Of a stretch of DNA of 64,000 nucleotides, positions 24,805-35,272 are shown piece after piece. Every line of letters begins with the position of its first letter. Positions within the stretch are counted from its first letter, which is position 1. The stretch comes from Streptomyces sp. CG 926 (lineage in GTDB: Bacteria > Actinomycetota > Actinomycetes > Streptomycetales > Streptomycetaceae). The stretch spans positions 248,001 through 312,000 of the forward strand of contig NZ_QGGZ01000005.1 in NCBI RefSeq assembly GCF_003148825.1, read 5' to 3'. A program made the translations under genes and the position numbers. Below the pieces are notes generated by a model, which did not search any database, was not told the DNA's origin, and saw only the letters and a program-made list of their open reading frames with translations.

Positions 24805-24819
24805 CTGACGGTACATCAG
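24805..24819. promoter_or_regulatory. TetR-type operator, copy 8, at the start codon of the thiolase
   Basis: CTGACGGTACATCAG; its near edge is only 4 bp from the thiolase ATG, so it must overlap the promoter core if the transcript is leaderless. Confidence 0.83.
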
Positions 24820-25006
24820 ATTTGCGGTGCGAGGGCAGGGCTCTGCGTCCGCCGCCGCCGCGCGGGTCGCGGATTCGAGGGGGAATTAGAGGGGGAATTC
24901 GAGGGGGTAGTGGAAATCGTGAAGGCGTATCCTGAGGTTCCCGCCTGATCCAAGCCGACTGCTAACTAAAAACCAAACGGACTGCTGCAGATGCTATGGT
25001 GAAGCC

Positions 25007-25273
25007 ATGCATCGATGGGGTGGTGTCCTTCCGCCTTGGCCGATGCCGACTTATCGGTCGAATCTGGCGCAAGAATGGTGGGGGTCCGTGCAGCAGAAGC
25101 TTTTGGTGGTCGCGCTCATCGTCATGTCCGGGCTGCTCGTCGCCTTCGTGGCGGGGGCCTGTCTGCGGGCGGTGGGAGCCGACTGGCAGGCAGTGCTGGC
25201 CGGCGGAGGGGCCGCCTTCGTCGCGACGGTCGGCGTGGGATTCCTGATCGTGAACTACGTCCAGGCCCCATGA
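25007..25273 (+). CDS. Small membrane protein upstream of the DNA methylase
   Basis: An 88-aa frame with two membrane helices (KLLVVALIVMSGLLVAFVAGACL and AVLAGGGAAFVATVGVGFLIVNYV). Not recognised as a named family. The ATG at 25007 has GGTGAAG just upstream; a GTG at 25088 (GGGGG upstream) would give a 61-aa protein consisting almost only of the two helices and is equally plausible. The preceding 50 bp are AT-rich for this genome and probably hold its promoter. It lies 55 bp ahead of the methylase and may be co-transcribed. Confidence 0.6.
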   Translation: MHRWGGVLPPWPMPTYRSNLAQEWWGSVQQKLLVVALIVMSGLLVAFVAGACLRAVGADWQAVLAGGGAAFVATVGVGFLIVNYVQAP

Positions 25274-25328
25274 CCTGCGGGGCATGATGGGGTGAGTACG
25301 GGGTGGCGGTGAGCACGGAGGAGAAGAA

Positions 25329-26735
25329 GTGGACGCGAACGCGGCTCAGGAGGCGGCGCTCCGGCGGGCGGTGGACGCCCTGCGTGGGGTCGTTCCCGTC
25401 GAGGAGGCGCTCCGCCTCGTCATGCTCCTCGGGCTGCTGCGGCACCAGGCGGAGTCTTCACGGTCCACCGACGAGCTGTACTCGGCGTCCCGGTCCTACG
25501 CCTGGGACGAGGTTCGGTCCGGCGTGGACGGGGATCACCTGCACGAGGTGATCGCGAGGGGTGTGCGGGACTGGCAGATGGATCGCGGGCACCGGGTCGA
25601 CCTGCCCGTTCCCGACCTGCATGCGCTGCGTGGCGCCCGGGTGTACGACGTCGTCGGCGTGGTGGCCCAGGCGCCGAGCCCCGTCCGGTTGTTCGACCTC
25701 GTGCTACAGGCGCAGTCCCGGGAGGCCAAGGGTGGCCACTACTTCACTCCGAGCGGTGTGGCGCGCTTGATGGTGGAGCTGCTGGACCCTCGGGAGGGCG
25801 ATTCCGTCCACGATCCTGCCTGCGGATCGGGCGGTCTGCTCATCGAATCCGCCGCCCACGTGGCCGCGCGCGGCGGAGCGGCGGGGCGCCTGCGGCTGTT
25901 CGGCCAAGACGTGAGTGCGTCCGCGTTGGCCACGGCCGAGATGAACATCGGCATCCGCGATCTCGACGCTCTCTTGGTCGGCACGGAATCGAGTCTCCTG
26001 CGCGACGGCTTCCCTGACCGGACGTTCGATGTCGTGGCGGTCAACCCTCCCTTCAACATGTCGCGGTGGGATGGCGGATACGGCCGGCACGACGAGCACT
26101 GGCCTTTGGGCGTGCCGCCCCAGGGCAACGCCAACTTCGCCTGGGTGCAGGTCTGTCTGAAGAAGCTCGCTCCCGGGGGGAAGGCGGGGATCCTCCTGCC
26201 CACGGGCGCGGCGACCGGTACGCGGGGCGCCGAACGTGACATCCGGGCGCACCTGGTCGACCAGGGACTCCTGACCGCGGTGGTCGAACTCCCCGCCGGG
26301 ATCATCCCGCACGTTCGCAACCCCATGTGTCTGTGGATCATGTCCGGGTTCCGGGGTGCGGGACCGGTGCGGCAGCCCGGCGAGGTGCTCCTCGTCGACG
26401 CCCGCGAGACCGCAGTCACCGTGGACAAGCGCCAGCGCATCCTTCCCGGCGAGGCGATCGGGAGGATTTCGGACACCTTCGCCTCGTGGCTCGGGCGCTC
26501 CGGAGCTCGGTCGTACGCGGACCGGCCCGGCTGGTGCCGGTCGGTTCCCTTGGTGGAGCTCGCCGCTCAGGAGCACGATGTGCTCCCGTCCCGCCACGTG
26601 CCCGCACAGGGCATCGACGAAACGGACTTCGGAGGCCACCGGCAGCTGTCGGATCTGACCGCTGAACTCGAGCACCACTTCGACGAATCGAACCGGCTGG
26701 AACGCGAGCTCCGACACATGCTGGGGATCCGGTGA
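25329..26735 (+). CDS. N-6 adenine DNA methyltransferase (type I HsdM-like)
   Basis: A 468-aa amino-methyltransferase of the gamma class. The SAM motif is HDPACGSGGLLIES (Asp at ~162) and the catalytic motif is NPPF at 239-242 (VAVNPPFNMSRWD). The target-independent HsdM N-terminal helical region precedes it (LMLLGLLRHQA). It is co-transcribed with a specificity subunit whose GTG overlaps its stop by 4 bp. The GTG at 25329 has GGAGGAG upstream. No HsdR gene is present on either side, so the pair may methylate without restricting, or the partner lies elsewhere. Confidence 0.9.
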   Translation: MDANAAQEAALRRAVDALRGVVPVEEALRLVMLLGLLRHQAESSRSTDELYSASRSYAWDEVRSGVDGDHLHEVIARGVRDWQMDRGHRVDLPVPDLHALRGARVYDVVGVVAQAPSPVRLFDLVLQAQSREAKGGHYFTPSGVARLMVELLDPREGDSVHDPACGSGGLLIESAAHVAARGGAAGRLRLFGQDVSASALATAEMNIGIRDLDALLVGTESSLLRDGFPDRTFDVVAVNPPFNMSRWDGGYGRHDEHWPLGVPPQGNANFAWVQVCLKKLAPGGKAGILLPTGAATGTRGAERDIRAHLVDQGLLTAVVELPAGIIPHVRNPMCLWIMSGFRGAGPVRQPGEVLLVDARETAVTVDKRQRILPGEAIGRISDTFASWLGRSGARSYADRPGWCRSVPLVELAAQEHDVLPSRHVPAQGIDETDFGGHRQLSDLTAELEHHFDESNRLERELRHMLGIR

Positions 26736-28000
26736 GCGCAGGACTGCTCGAACAGCGGCTGGGGGCTCTCCCCCCGGACTGGGCGGTGGTGCGCCTCGGA
26801 GAGCTTCCCCTCAAGTCGGCTGTCGGCTACGGGATCACCCGCCCCGGTCCGCATGCGGACGACGGCGTGGGCATGGTGCGCGCCGCGGACGTTCAGGATG
26901 GTCGGATCCGTCCGGACCAGGCGAGGCTCGTCAGCCGGCAGGTGGACGACGCTCATGCGCGCAGCCGGATCGCTGCGGGTGACGTCCTTGTCGTCATGGT
27001 CGGCAGGGTGGGTGAAGCCGCCCTCGCGAACGGGGAGTTCCAAGGCTGGAACATCTCTCGCACGGTCGGGCGGGTCAGTCTGGCCGACGATGCTCCCGTG
27101 GCTCCGGACTGGCTCGCTGCGTGGCTCAACTCCTCTCTCGCGCGCGCGTGGTGCGCCGCGCGGGCGACGGGGTCGACTCTGCAGCGCACGCTGAACCTGG
27201 CCGCCTTGCGCGAGCTGCCGGTTCCGGTACCGCCGCGTGCGCAGGCTCGGGAGTTTCTCCGCCTGCTGGCTGTGGTGGAGCAGAAGTCGGAGGTCGACCG
27301 CGCCATCGTGCGTACAGCACCCCAGGTCGCGGACGCCTGGTTCCGGGCGGAGACGGCCGGGGAACCGCCCGGTCCGGTTTTCGGGGAGCTCGCGCGGATC
27401 AGTATCGGATCCCGCGTGCGGCCGCACCCGGAGAGTGGGGAGTCGGTCGGTCCTTGCGTGCCTTCCGTGCCGGTCGTGGCACCCGCGGACATCCTGCAGA
27501 GCGAACTGGCGCACCTCCGCCACATCGGTGCGGAGCAGGCTGCCGCACCGGACATGCCGCTCTGTCCGCCCGGGTCGTTGCTCGTGGCCGCGAGGGAGGG
27601 CGGTGTGCACGTGGTGGTGAACGACCAGGTCGTGGCCCCGGGTAGGGGAGTGCTCGTCCTGGAACCGGCGTTCGAGGACGACCGATACTGGCTGCTCCAC
27701 GGCATCCGCTGCCGTGCCGCCGACCTGGCGTCGACGGCTCAGGGCGCAGGAGGCCGCGAGATCAGTCACCGCGCGTTCGCTGCCGCCACCACCGCTTGGG
27801 CCCCGGCGCACGTCCGCGCCCGGTTCGCGGAGGTGGCCGGACGCCTGCACGCGAGGGCGCGCACCGCCGCGGAGGAGATCGGCACGCTCACCGCCCTGCG
27901 GGAGGCGCTGTTCGTCGAGTTCCTCGCAGGAGGTTCCGTGCGGCGTGGGGGCTTCGTGACGGGCGGGGGAGTGCAGGAGGGTCTCTTCGGGGTGGAGTAG
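26732..28000 (+). CDS. Type I specificity subunit (HsdS-like)
   Basis: A 422-aa specificity subunit with two target-recognition halves. The first half has LPPDWAVVRLGELPLKSAVGYGITRPG, ISRTVGRVSL and GSTLQRTLNLAALRELPVPVPP, the normal end of a TRD followed by the conserved helix. The second half (FGELARISIGSRVRPHP) is more diverged and ends in the helix EEIGTLTALREALFVEFLAGG. It directs the methylase to a bipartite DNA site. The GTG at 26732 overlaps the methylase stop. Followed by a small hairpin and then the regulon operator at 28054. Confidence 0.85.
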   Translation: MSAGLLEQRLGALPPDWAVVRLGELPLKSAVGYGITRPGPHADDGVGMVRAADVQDGRIRPDQARLVSRQVDDAHARSRIAAGDVLVVMVGRVGEAALANGEFQGWNISRTVGRVSLADDAPVAPDWLAAWLNSSLARAWCAARATGSTLQRTLNLAALRELPVPVPPRAQAREFLRLLAVVEQKSEVDRAIVRTAPQVADAWFRAETAGEPPGPVFGELARISIGSRVRPHPESGESVGPCVPSVPVVAPADILQSELAHLRHIGAEQAAAPDMPLCPPGSLLVAAREGGVHVVVNDQVVAPGRGVLVLEPAFEDDRYWLLHGIRCRAADLASTAQGAGGREISHRAFAAATTAWAPAHVRARFAEVAGRLHARARTAAEEIGTLTALREALFVEFLAGGSVRRGGFVTGGGVQEGLFGVE

Positions 28001-28003
28001 CAA

Positions 28004-28023
28004 TGCGGAGAGACGTCTCCGCA
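28004..28023. terminator. Hairpin after the specificity subunit
   Basis: Perfect 8-bp arms TGCGGAGA/TCTCCGCA with loop GACG, 3 bp after the HsdS stop and 30 bp ahead of the operator at 28054. Confidence 0.65.
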
Positions 28024-28053
28024 CCCTGTGCATCTGGCGCCCCCGGCTCTAAC

Positions 28054-28068
28054 ATGACGGCCCGTCAG
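28054..28068. promoter_or_regulatory. TetR-type operator, copy 9
   Basis: ATGACGGCCCGTCAG, one end base changed, 20 bp upstream of the acyl-CoA dehydrogenase start at 28089. Confidence 0.82.
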
Positions 28069-28088
28069 ATACGGGGAGGAGCCCGACG

Positions 28089-29405
28089 ATGGATGCCGCC
28101 TTCACCGCGGAGCAGGACGAGATACGCCGTACCCTGCGCGAGATCCTGGGCAAACGCTGCGGCCCCGACGAGGTCAAGGCCGCCGTCCGCACCGCCGCCG
28201 GACACGATCGCGAGCTCTGGCAGCAGCTCGCCCGGCAGCTCGGGCTGCCCGGCATCGCCATCGCCGAGGAGTACGGCGGTGTCGGCTGCGGCCCCGCCGA
28301 CCTGGCGCTGGCCTGCGAGGAGACCGGGCGGGCGCTGCTGCCCTCGCCGCTGCTGGCCACCGCCGCGCTGTGCGTGCCCCTGATCACCGCCCTCGGCACC
28401 GACGCCCAGCGCTCCGCGCTGCTCCTGCCGCTGGCGTCGGGCGGGCTGAGCGCCGCCCTCGCCGTCCCCGGCCCGGCGCTCGCCACCGCCCTCGCGCTGA
28501 CCGGCGAGGACGCCGAGGGCCGCTGGTCCGGCGGCGGCCGCGCCGGCGGGGTCCAGGCCCGCGCCGACGCGTCCGGGGGCGGCTGGCGGCTGTACGGGGA
28601 GGTCGCCCAGGTGCTCGACGGGCACAGTGCCGGGCTGCTGCTCGTCGCCGCGCACACCGGCGGCTTCGCGCGCAGCCGTACGTTGCTGTTCCTCGTACGG
28701 GAGGACGCGCCGGGGCTCGTGCGGTCCCGGCAGGCCGTCCTGGACGAGACCCGCCCGCAGGCCAGGATCGAACTACGGGACGCCCCTGCGGAGTTGCTCG
28801 GCGACGACGGGGCGGATGTGCTCGGCGCGCTCGCCGCGACCGGGCGGACCGCCGCCGCCGTGCTGGCCGCCGAGGCGGTCGGCGCGGCCGATCAGGCGCT
28901 GGCCCGCACGGTGGAGTACGTGCGTCAGCGCGAGCAGTTCGGCCGGGCGATCGGCTCCTTCCAGGCGGTCAAGCACCGCCTCGCCGACCTGTACGTGCGG
29001 GTGCAGGCGGCCCGCTCGGCGGCCTACTACGCCGCCTGGGACCCGGACCAGGGCGGCCTCGCGCTCGCCCAGGCCCTGGAGACCCTACGGGTGACCGCGG
29101 GCGAGGCGATCCAGCTGCACGGCGGCATCGGCTTCACCTGGGAGCACGACGCGCACCTCTACTTCAAGCGGGCGGCCGCCGACGAGCTGCTGTTCGGCCC
29201 GGTCCACCGGCTGCGGGCACACGCCGCCGACCGCGCGGGCCTGTTCGCGGACCCGGCGGCTACGGCGGCGGCCACGGCGGCGGCTCCGGTCGGGGCCTCG
29301 GCGACAGCCGCCGCCCCGCCCGTGCCCGCGCCTACGCCGACGTCCCCGCCCGCGTCCCCGCGCACACCCCCGCCCCCACCCGCACAAGAGAAGGTGGCCG
29401 TCTGA
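28089..29405 (+). CDS. Acyl-CoA dehydrogenase with Ala/Pro-rich tail
   Basis: A 438-aa acyl-CoA dehydrogenase-family protein. The N-terminal helices (AFTAEQDEIRRTLREILGKR), the GIAIAEEYGGVGCGPADLALACEE segment and the C-terminal EYVRQREQFGRAIGSFQAVKHRLADLY and LHGGIGFTWEHDAHLYFKRA are clear. The FAD-binding SEPxAGSDL strand is missing, as in the partner-type subunit at 2791. After residue ~380 comes a 60-residue Ala/Pro tail (ATAAATAAAPVGASATAAAP), foreign to the family. GGGGAGG precedes the ATG. Coupled by a TGATG overlap to the DDN-like gene. Confidence 0.88.
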   Translation: MDAAFTAEQDEIRRTLREILGKRCGPDEVKAAVRTAAGHDRELWQQLARQLGLPGIAIAEEYGGVGCGPADLALACEETGRALLPSPLLATAALCVPLITALGTDAQRSALLLPLASGGLSAALAVPGPALATALALTGEDAEGRWSGGGRAGGVQARADASGGGWRLYGEVAQVLDGHSAGLLLVAAHTGGFARSRTLLFLVREDAPGLVRSRQAVLDETRPQARIELRDAPAELLGDDGADVLGALAATGRTAAAVLAAEAVGAADQALARTVEYVRQREQFGRAIGSFQAVKHRLADLYVRVQAARSAAYYAAWDPDQGGLALAQALETLRVTAGEAIQLHGGIGFTWEHDAHLYFKRAAADELLFGPVHRLRAHAADRAGLFADPAATAAATAAAPVGASATAAAPPVPAPTPTSPPASPRTPPPPPAQEKVAV

Positions 29406-29878
29406 TGGCTCCCGGCGTCAAGCTGATGCAGAAGGTCTCCTCGACCCTGCTCTTCGCCAAGATCGCACCGCACTTCATCCCCGCCATGGACAAGGCGGTG
29501 CACAAGCTGACCCGCGGCAAGGTCATCCTCAGCGCCCAGATGCTGCCGGGCGTGATCCTCACCGCCAAAGGCGCCAAGACCGGTGAGCCGCGCACGACCC
29601 CGCTCGCCTGCATGCCGGAGAACGACGGGGCGACGTGGATCCTGATCGGCTCCAACTTCGGCCGGCCCGGGCACCCGGCATGGACCGGGAACCTGCTCAA
29701 GCACCCGGACGCGGACGTGAGTTGGCAAGGCCGGGACATCCCCGTCCGGGCCCGGCTGCTGGCGGGTGAGGAACGCGCGGAGGCGTGGCAGGCGGTGCTG
29801 AGGTTCTGGCCGCCGTATGCGACGTACCAGGCGCGCATCGAGCGCGAGATCCGGTTGTTCCGCCTGGAGCGTCGCTGA
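29405..29878 (+). CDS. DDN-type nitroreductase family, F420-dependent oxidoreductase
   Basis: A 157-aa split-barrel protein of the deazaflavin-dependent nitroreductase family (Ddn/FDOR-B). Typical segments are GVILTAKGAKTGEPRTTPLACMPENDGATWILIGSNFGRPGHPAWTGNLLKHPDADV. In mycobacteria such proteins reduce menaquinone or enones with F420H2. It has an N-terminal helix (SSTLLFAKIAPHFIPAMDKAVH) that could touch the membrane. Coupled to the upstream dehydrogenase, so part of the regulon; two further F420/luciferase-like proteins occur at 58329 and 60171. Confidence 0.88.
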   Translation: MAPGVKLMQKVSSTLLFAKIAPHFIPAMDKAVHKLTRGKVILSAQMLPGVILTAKGAKTGEPRTTPLACMPENDGATWILIGSNFGRPGHPAWTGNLLKHPDADVSWQGRDIPVRARLLAGEERAEAWQAVLRFWPPYATYQARIEREIRLFRLERR

Positions 29879-29882
29879 TCGC

Positions 29883-29943
29883 AGGCGATCGGGCGTGGAT
29901 CGGGCGTGGAACGGGCGTGGAACGGAAGTGGATCGGACGTGGT
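29883..29943. repeat. Short tandem repeats GATCGGGCGTG
   Basis: Five to six imperfect 10-11-bp units (GATCGGGCGTG, GAACGGGCGTG, GATCGGACGTG) between the DDN-like gene and the convergent TetR gene. Confidence 0.7.
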
Positions 29944-29977
29944 CGGCGGGCCCCTGGAGGGCGTCCGGGGGCCGCCG

Positions 29978-30625
29978 CTACTTCGTGGGCTTCTTGCCGG
30001 TGATCCCGAGGTGGACGAGCAGCGCCAGGTTCGGCTTGAGCTCGGCCTGCTTGACGCCCCAGGTCTGGAAGCCCTTCTGGTGCGAGGCGACCGCGGCCAG
30101 CATCGCCACCAGTGAACCGGCCATCGCCGCGGGGCTGATGTCCTTGTCGACCTTGCCCTTGGCCTGGAGCTCCTTCATCGATTCCGTGAGGGAGTTGGTG
30201 ACCGAGTTCAGGATCTTCATGCGGATCTTGTAGAAGCGCTTGTCGCCCTCGGCCGCGCCGAGGTCGACGACCCGCAGGATCGCGTCGTTGCGGCGCCAGA
30301 ACTCCAGGAAACCCTCGACGAGTTCCTCGGCGGCGGCCCACCCTGACTTGCCGACCCAGGTCCGGCCCTCGACGAGCGACGTCAACTGTGCGCCCTCGGT
30401 GGCCATTTGTTCGGCGATCTCCAGGACGGCGCCCTCGACGTCCGGGAAGTACTGGTAGAAGGTCGCGGGGGAGGTACCGGCCTTGCGGGCGACGTCGATC
30501 ACTTTGACGTCGCGGTACGGCGAGGAGCTGAGCATCTCGCTGAGGCAGTCGAGCAGCTTCTGCCGCGTCGCCTGGCCGCGCCGGCCGGCGACACGCCCGT
30601 CGACGGTGCGTACTTGTCCTGTCAT
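29978..30625 (-). CDS. TetR-family regulator, probable controller of the CTGACGG regulon
   Basis: A 215-aa one-domain-plus-ligand-domain repressor. The N-terminal helix-turn-helix reads RDVKVIDVARKAGTSPATFYQYFPDVEGAV (about 40-70) and the rest is an all-helical effector domain. It is the only TetR gene in the window, is convergent with an operator-controlled unit, and a degenerate copy of the palindrome covers its start codon. These facts make it the likely repressor of the 13 strong operators. The ligand is unknown; an acyl-CoA intermediate would fit known TetR regulators of CoA pathways. ATG at 30625. It is not similar in detail to KstR or KstR2 that I recall. Confidence 0.85.
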   Translation of the reverse strand: MTGQVRTVDGRVAGRRGQATRQKLLDCLSEMLSSSPYRDVKVIDVARKAGTSPATFYQYFPDVEGAVLEIAEQMATEGAQLTSLVEGRTWVGKSGWAAAEELVEGFLEFWRRNDAILRVVDLGAAEGDKRFYKIRMKILNSVTNSLTESMKELQAKGKVDKDISPAAMAGSLVAMLAAVASHQKGFQTWGVKQAELKPNLALLVHLGITGKKPTK

Positions 30626-30633
30626 GCCGTCAG
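30619..30633. promoter_or_regulatory. Degenerate operator over the TetR start codon
   Basis: On the minus strand CTGACGGCATGACAG: one arm is perfect, the other has a single core change. The ATG lies inside it. It is a plausible autoregulatory site of lower affinity. Confidence 0.5.
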
Positions 30634-30944
30634 CTTACCGAGGGGTGATCGGCGCGCTATTCGGCCGCCTGCAAATGGGGTTACGGGGTCCCTGGCCTGG
30701 GCGGAAGGGGGTCCCGGGCGGCCGTGGGGGCGTATTTCGGACGCGCATCGGGTCCCACGGGCCTCGGTGCCGCCCCCGTCCGGCCCCCGACCCGCCCCCC
30801 GTCGAGGCCCCGGGCGTGTCGCCCGGTTCCGCAAGGTTTCCCCCGAATAGTCTTATCAACAGGCTGTGGACAAGTTTTCGGGCGGATCATGGCTGAGAGG
30901 GTTGGGAGGGTACACACCCCCGCACAACGGAAGGAAACGGGCCC
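30626..30944. other. Intergenic region with a DnaA-box-like element
   Basis: About 320 bp between the divergent TetR and VOC genes. Apart from the operator half at its left end it holds ACAGGCTGTGGACAA at 30859-30873 (minus strand TTGTCCACA, the actinobacterial DnaA-box consensus). The same 15-mer occurs at 6633-6647 within a gene. No coding frame is supported. Confidence 0.5.
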
Positions 30945-31739
30945 ATGGCCGCATTCGCCGAAGGCGCACCCTGCTGGGTGGACGCCTCGCTTCCGGACGT
31001 CGAGGCGGGCAAGCGCTTCTACGGTGAGCTCTTCGGGTGGACCTTCTCCGAAGGTGCGGGCGCCGAGTACGGCCACTACACCCAGGCCTACAGCCGCGGC
31101 CGCAACGTCGCCGCCCTCGCCCCCAAGCCCGACGGCCGCATGCCCACCGTCTGGGGGATCTACCTCTACACCACCGACGCCTACGCCTGCGCCCAGCGCA
31201 TCCGCGCCGCCGGCGGCCAGATGGTGATGGACCCGATGCCGGTCGGTCCGTACGGCACCGCGGCGATGGCCGCCGACCCAGGAGGCGCCGTCTTCGGCCT
31301 GTGGCAGCCCGGCACCCACCACGGCTTCGACGCCCAGCAGGAGCCGTACACGTACTGCTGGAGCGAGGTCTACACGCGCGCCCGCGACGCCGTCGACGTC
31401 TTCTACGCCAAGGTCTTCGGCTACGTCCCGCAGGACCAGGACGACGCCGGTGTCGAGTACCGCATCTGGTCCCCGCCCGGGACCGCGCCCGGCACGGACA
31501 CCGCGGTGCTCGGCCGCAGCCTGATCACCGACGCCTTCCCCGCGGTCATGCCCGCGCACTTCCTCGCCTACTTCGCCGTACCGGACTGCGATCAGTCGGT
31601 CATCACCGTGCAGCGTCTCGGCGGCCGGGTCACCGCCGACCCCTTCGACACCCCTTACGGGCGGATCGCGGTCGTCGCCGACAATCAGGGGGCGGTCTTC
31701 GGGCTGCTCTCGGAACCCCGCACGACGCCGGACGCGTGA
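30945..31739 (+). CDS. VOC-family protein with two glyoxalase-fold domains
   Basis: A 264-aa double-domain VOC protein: domain 1 is CWVDASLPDVEAGKRFYGELFGW to GGAVFGLWQPG and domain 2 is YCWSEVYTRARDAVDVFYAKVFGY to QGAVFGLLSEP. It resembles the protein at 14094 in length and layout. Function is not established; metal-dependent isomerase or dioxygenase activity, or antibiotic binding, are family options. The ATG has GGAAGG upstream. No operator is present. Confidence 0.87.
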   Translation: MAAFAEGAPCWVDASLPDVEAGKRFYGELFGWTFSEGAGAEYGHYTQAYSRGRNVAALAPKPDGRMPTVWGIYLYTTDAYACAQRIRAAGGQMVMDPMPVGPYGTAAMAADPGGAVFGLWQPGTHHGFDAQQEPYTYCWSEVYTRARDAVDVFYAKVFGYVPQDQDDAGVEYRIWSPPGTAPGTDTAVLGRSLITDAFPAVMPAHFLAYFAVPDCDQSVITVQRLGGRVTADPFDTPYGRIAVVADNQGAVFGLLSEPRTTPDA

Positions 31740-32063
31740 CGGGCCTCCTCGCCGACCGACGGCGGCCCCTCCCCTCCGACCGACGGCGGGCCCTCCCCGC
31801 CGACCGACGGCGAGCCCCCGATCGTCCGACGGCGGGCCCCCGCCGACCGGGCCGCGTGGCCCGGATCGCCCCGGTTCGGAAAGATCGCCGAGCAGATCAC
31901 ACCGCCCTGCTCGACGTGCCGGGGCCGGACCGGGTCCGGGCCTGACAGAATCGGGGTTGCTCGACCCGGGCGCCGCCCGGAGTGAGACGCTGCACGGGCA
32001 GGGCCCCGTGCCGGTGGAAGCGGGCCCGCTGAGTGGCCCGTACGGGGATGGGTGTGGAGGCGA
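31740..32063. repeat. afsK upstream region with tandem GACCGACGGCGGGCCC repeats
   Basis: Between 31752 and 31846 an imperfect unit of about 25 bp (CCGACCGACGGCGGGCCC) recurs four times. The remaining 200 bp to the afsK start hold no gene and must carry the afsK promoter; I cannot point to clear -10/-35 elements. Confidence 0.6.
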
Positions 32064-34478
<2,415 letters not shown>

Positions 34479-34546
34479 CCTGCGCGGAGGCGGGGCTGCG
34501 GCCCCGCCGGGTAGCGCACCGCACCGGGAGTGACAGGATGGACCCC

Positions 34547-35047
34547 ATGAGCGACAACGTCTACTTCGACATCACCATCAACGGCGCACCGGCCGGACGC
34601 ATCGTCTTCAATCTCTTCGACGACGTCGTCCCGGAGACCGCGCGCAACTTCCGTGAGCTGTGCACCGGCCAGAACGGCTACGGCTACGCCGGTTCCGGCT
34701 TCCACCGCGTCATCCCCCAGTTCATGCTGCAGGGTGGTGACTTCACCAACCACAACGGCACCGGCGGCAAGTCCATCTACGGCGAGAAGTTCGCCGACGA
34801 GAACTTCAAGCTGAAGCACGACCGCCCGTACCTGCTGTCGATGGCGAACGCCGGCCGCAACACCAACGGCTCGCAGTTCTTCATCACCACGGTCGTCACC
34901 TCGTGGCTCGACGGCAAGCACGTCGTCTTCGGCGAGGTCGTCTCGGGCCAGGAGCTCGTCGACCAGATCGAGGCCCTGGGCTCCCAGTCCGGCGCCCCCA
35001 AGGGCAAGGTCGAGATCGCGGCCTCCGGCGTCGTCGCCGCTGCCTGA
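34547..35047 (+). CDS. Peptidyl-prolyl cis-trans isomerase (cyclophilin)
   Basis: A 166-aa single-domain cyclophilin. Catalytic and CsA-site residues are visible in [18 protein letters not shown] (His, Arg, Phe, Gln), [17 protein letters not shown] and [12 protein letters not shown]. It accelerates proline isomerisation during protein folding in the cytosol; there is no signal peptide. The start at 34547 (MSDNVYFD) matches homologues; the in-frame ATG at 34538 has a better spaced GGGAG and would add three residues. It follows afsK by 68 bp. Confidence 0.92.
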   Translation: MSDNVYFDITINGAPAGRIVFNLFDDVVPETARNFRELCTGQNGYGYAGSGFHRVIPQFMLQGGDFTNHNGTGGKSIYGEKFADENFKLKHDRPYLLSMANAGRNTNGSQFFITTVVTSWLDGKHVVFGEVVSGQELVDQIEALGSQSGAPKGKVEIAASGVVAAA

Positions 35048-35072
35048 TCCCCACCCGCCAGTACGGCCGGTC

Positions 35073-35101
35073 GGCCCCGCCCCCTTCCGGGGGCCGGGGC
35101 C
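35073..35101. terminator. GC-rich hairpin after the cyclophilin
   Basis: GGCCCCGCCCCC at 35073-35084 can pair with GGGGGCCGGGGCC at 35089-35101 with one bulge and a 4-base loop, 25 bp after the stop. Confidence 0.6.
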
Positions 35102-35272
35102 GCCGCCATGTGCGGGGGCGCTCCGGTGCCCCGTGCCGCGCGGCTCCGCGCGTGGCCCGCAGGGTGGACCGCTGAGTGGTGATACCGGCGAAAGAGCCTT
35201 TACGTCCCCCTTACGTGGCGCGTCCTGGCTGGTAGCGTGGCCCGCCGTTGTCCACGGGGAGGGGTTCGGGCC

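Noticed and set aside
29978..30625. KstR or KstR2 identity of the TetR regulator
   Set aside because: The operators here (CTGACGGNNCGTCAG) differ from the KstR and KstR2 motifs I remember, and the protein sequence does not resemble KstR2.
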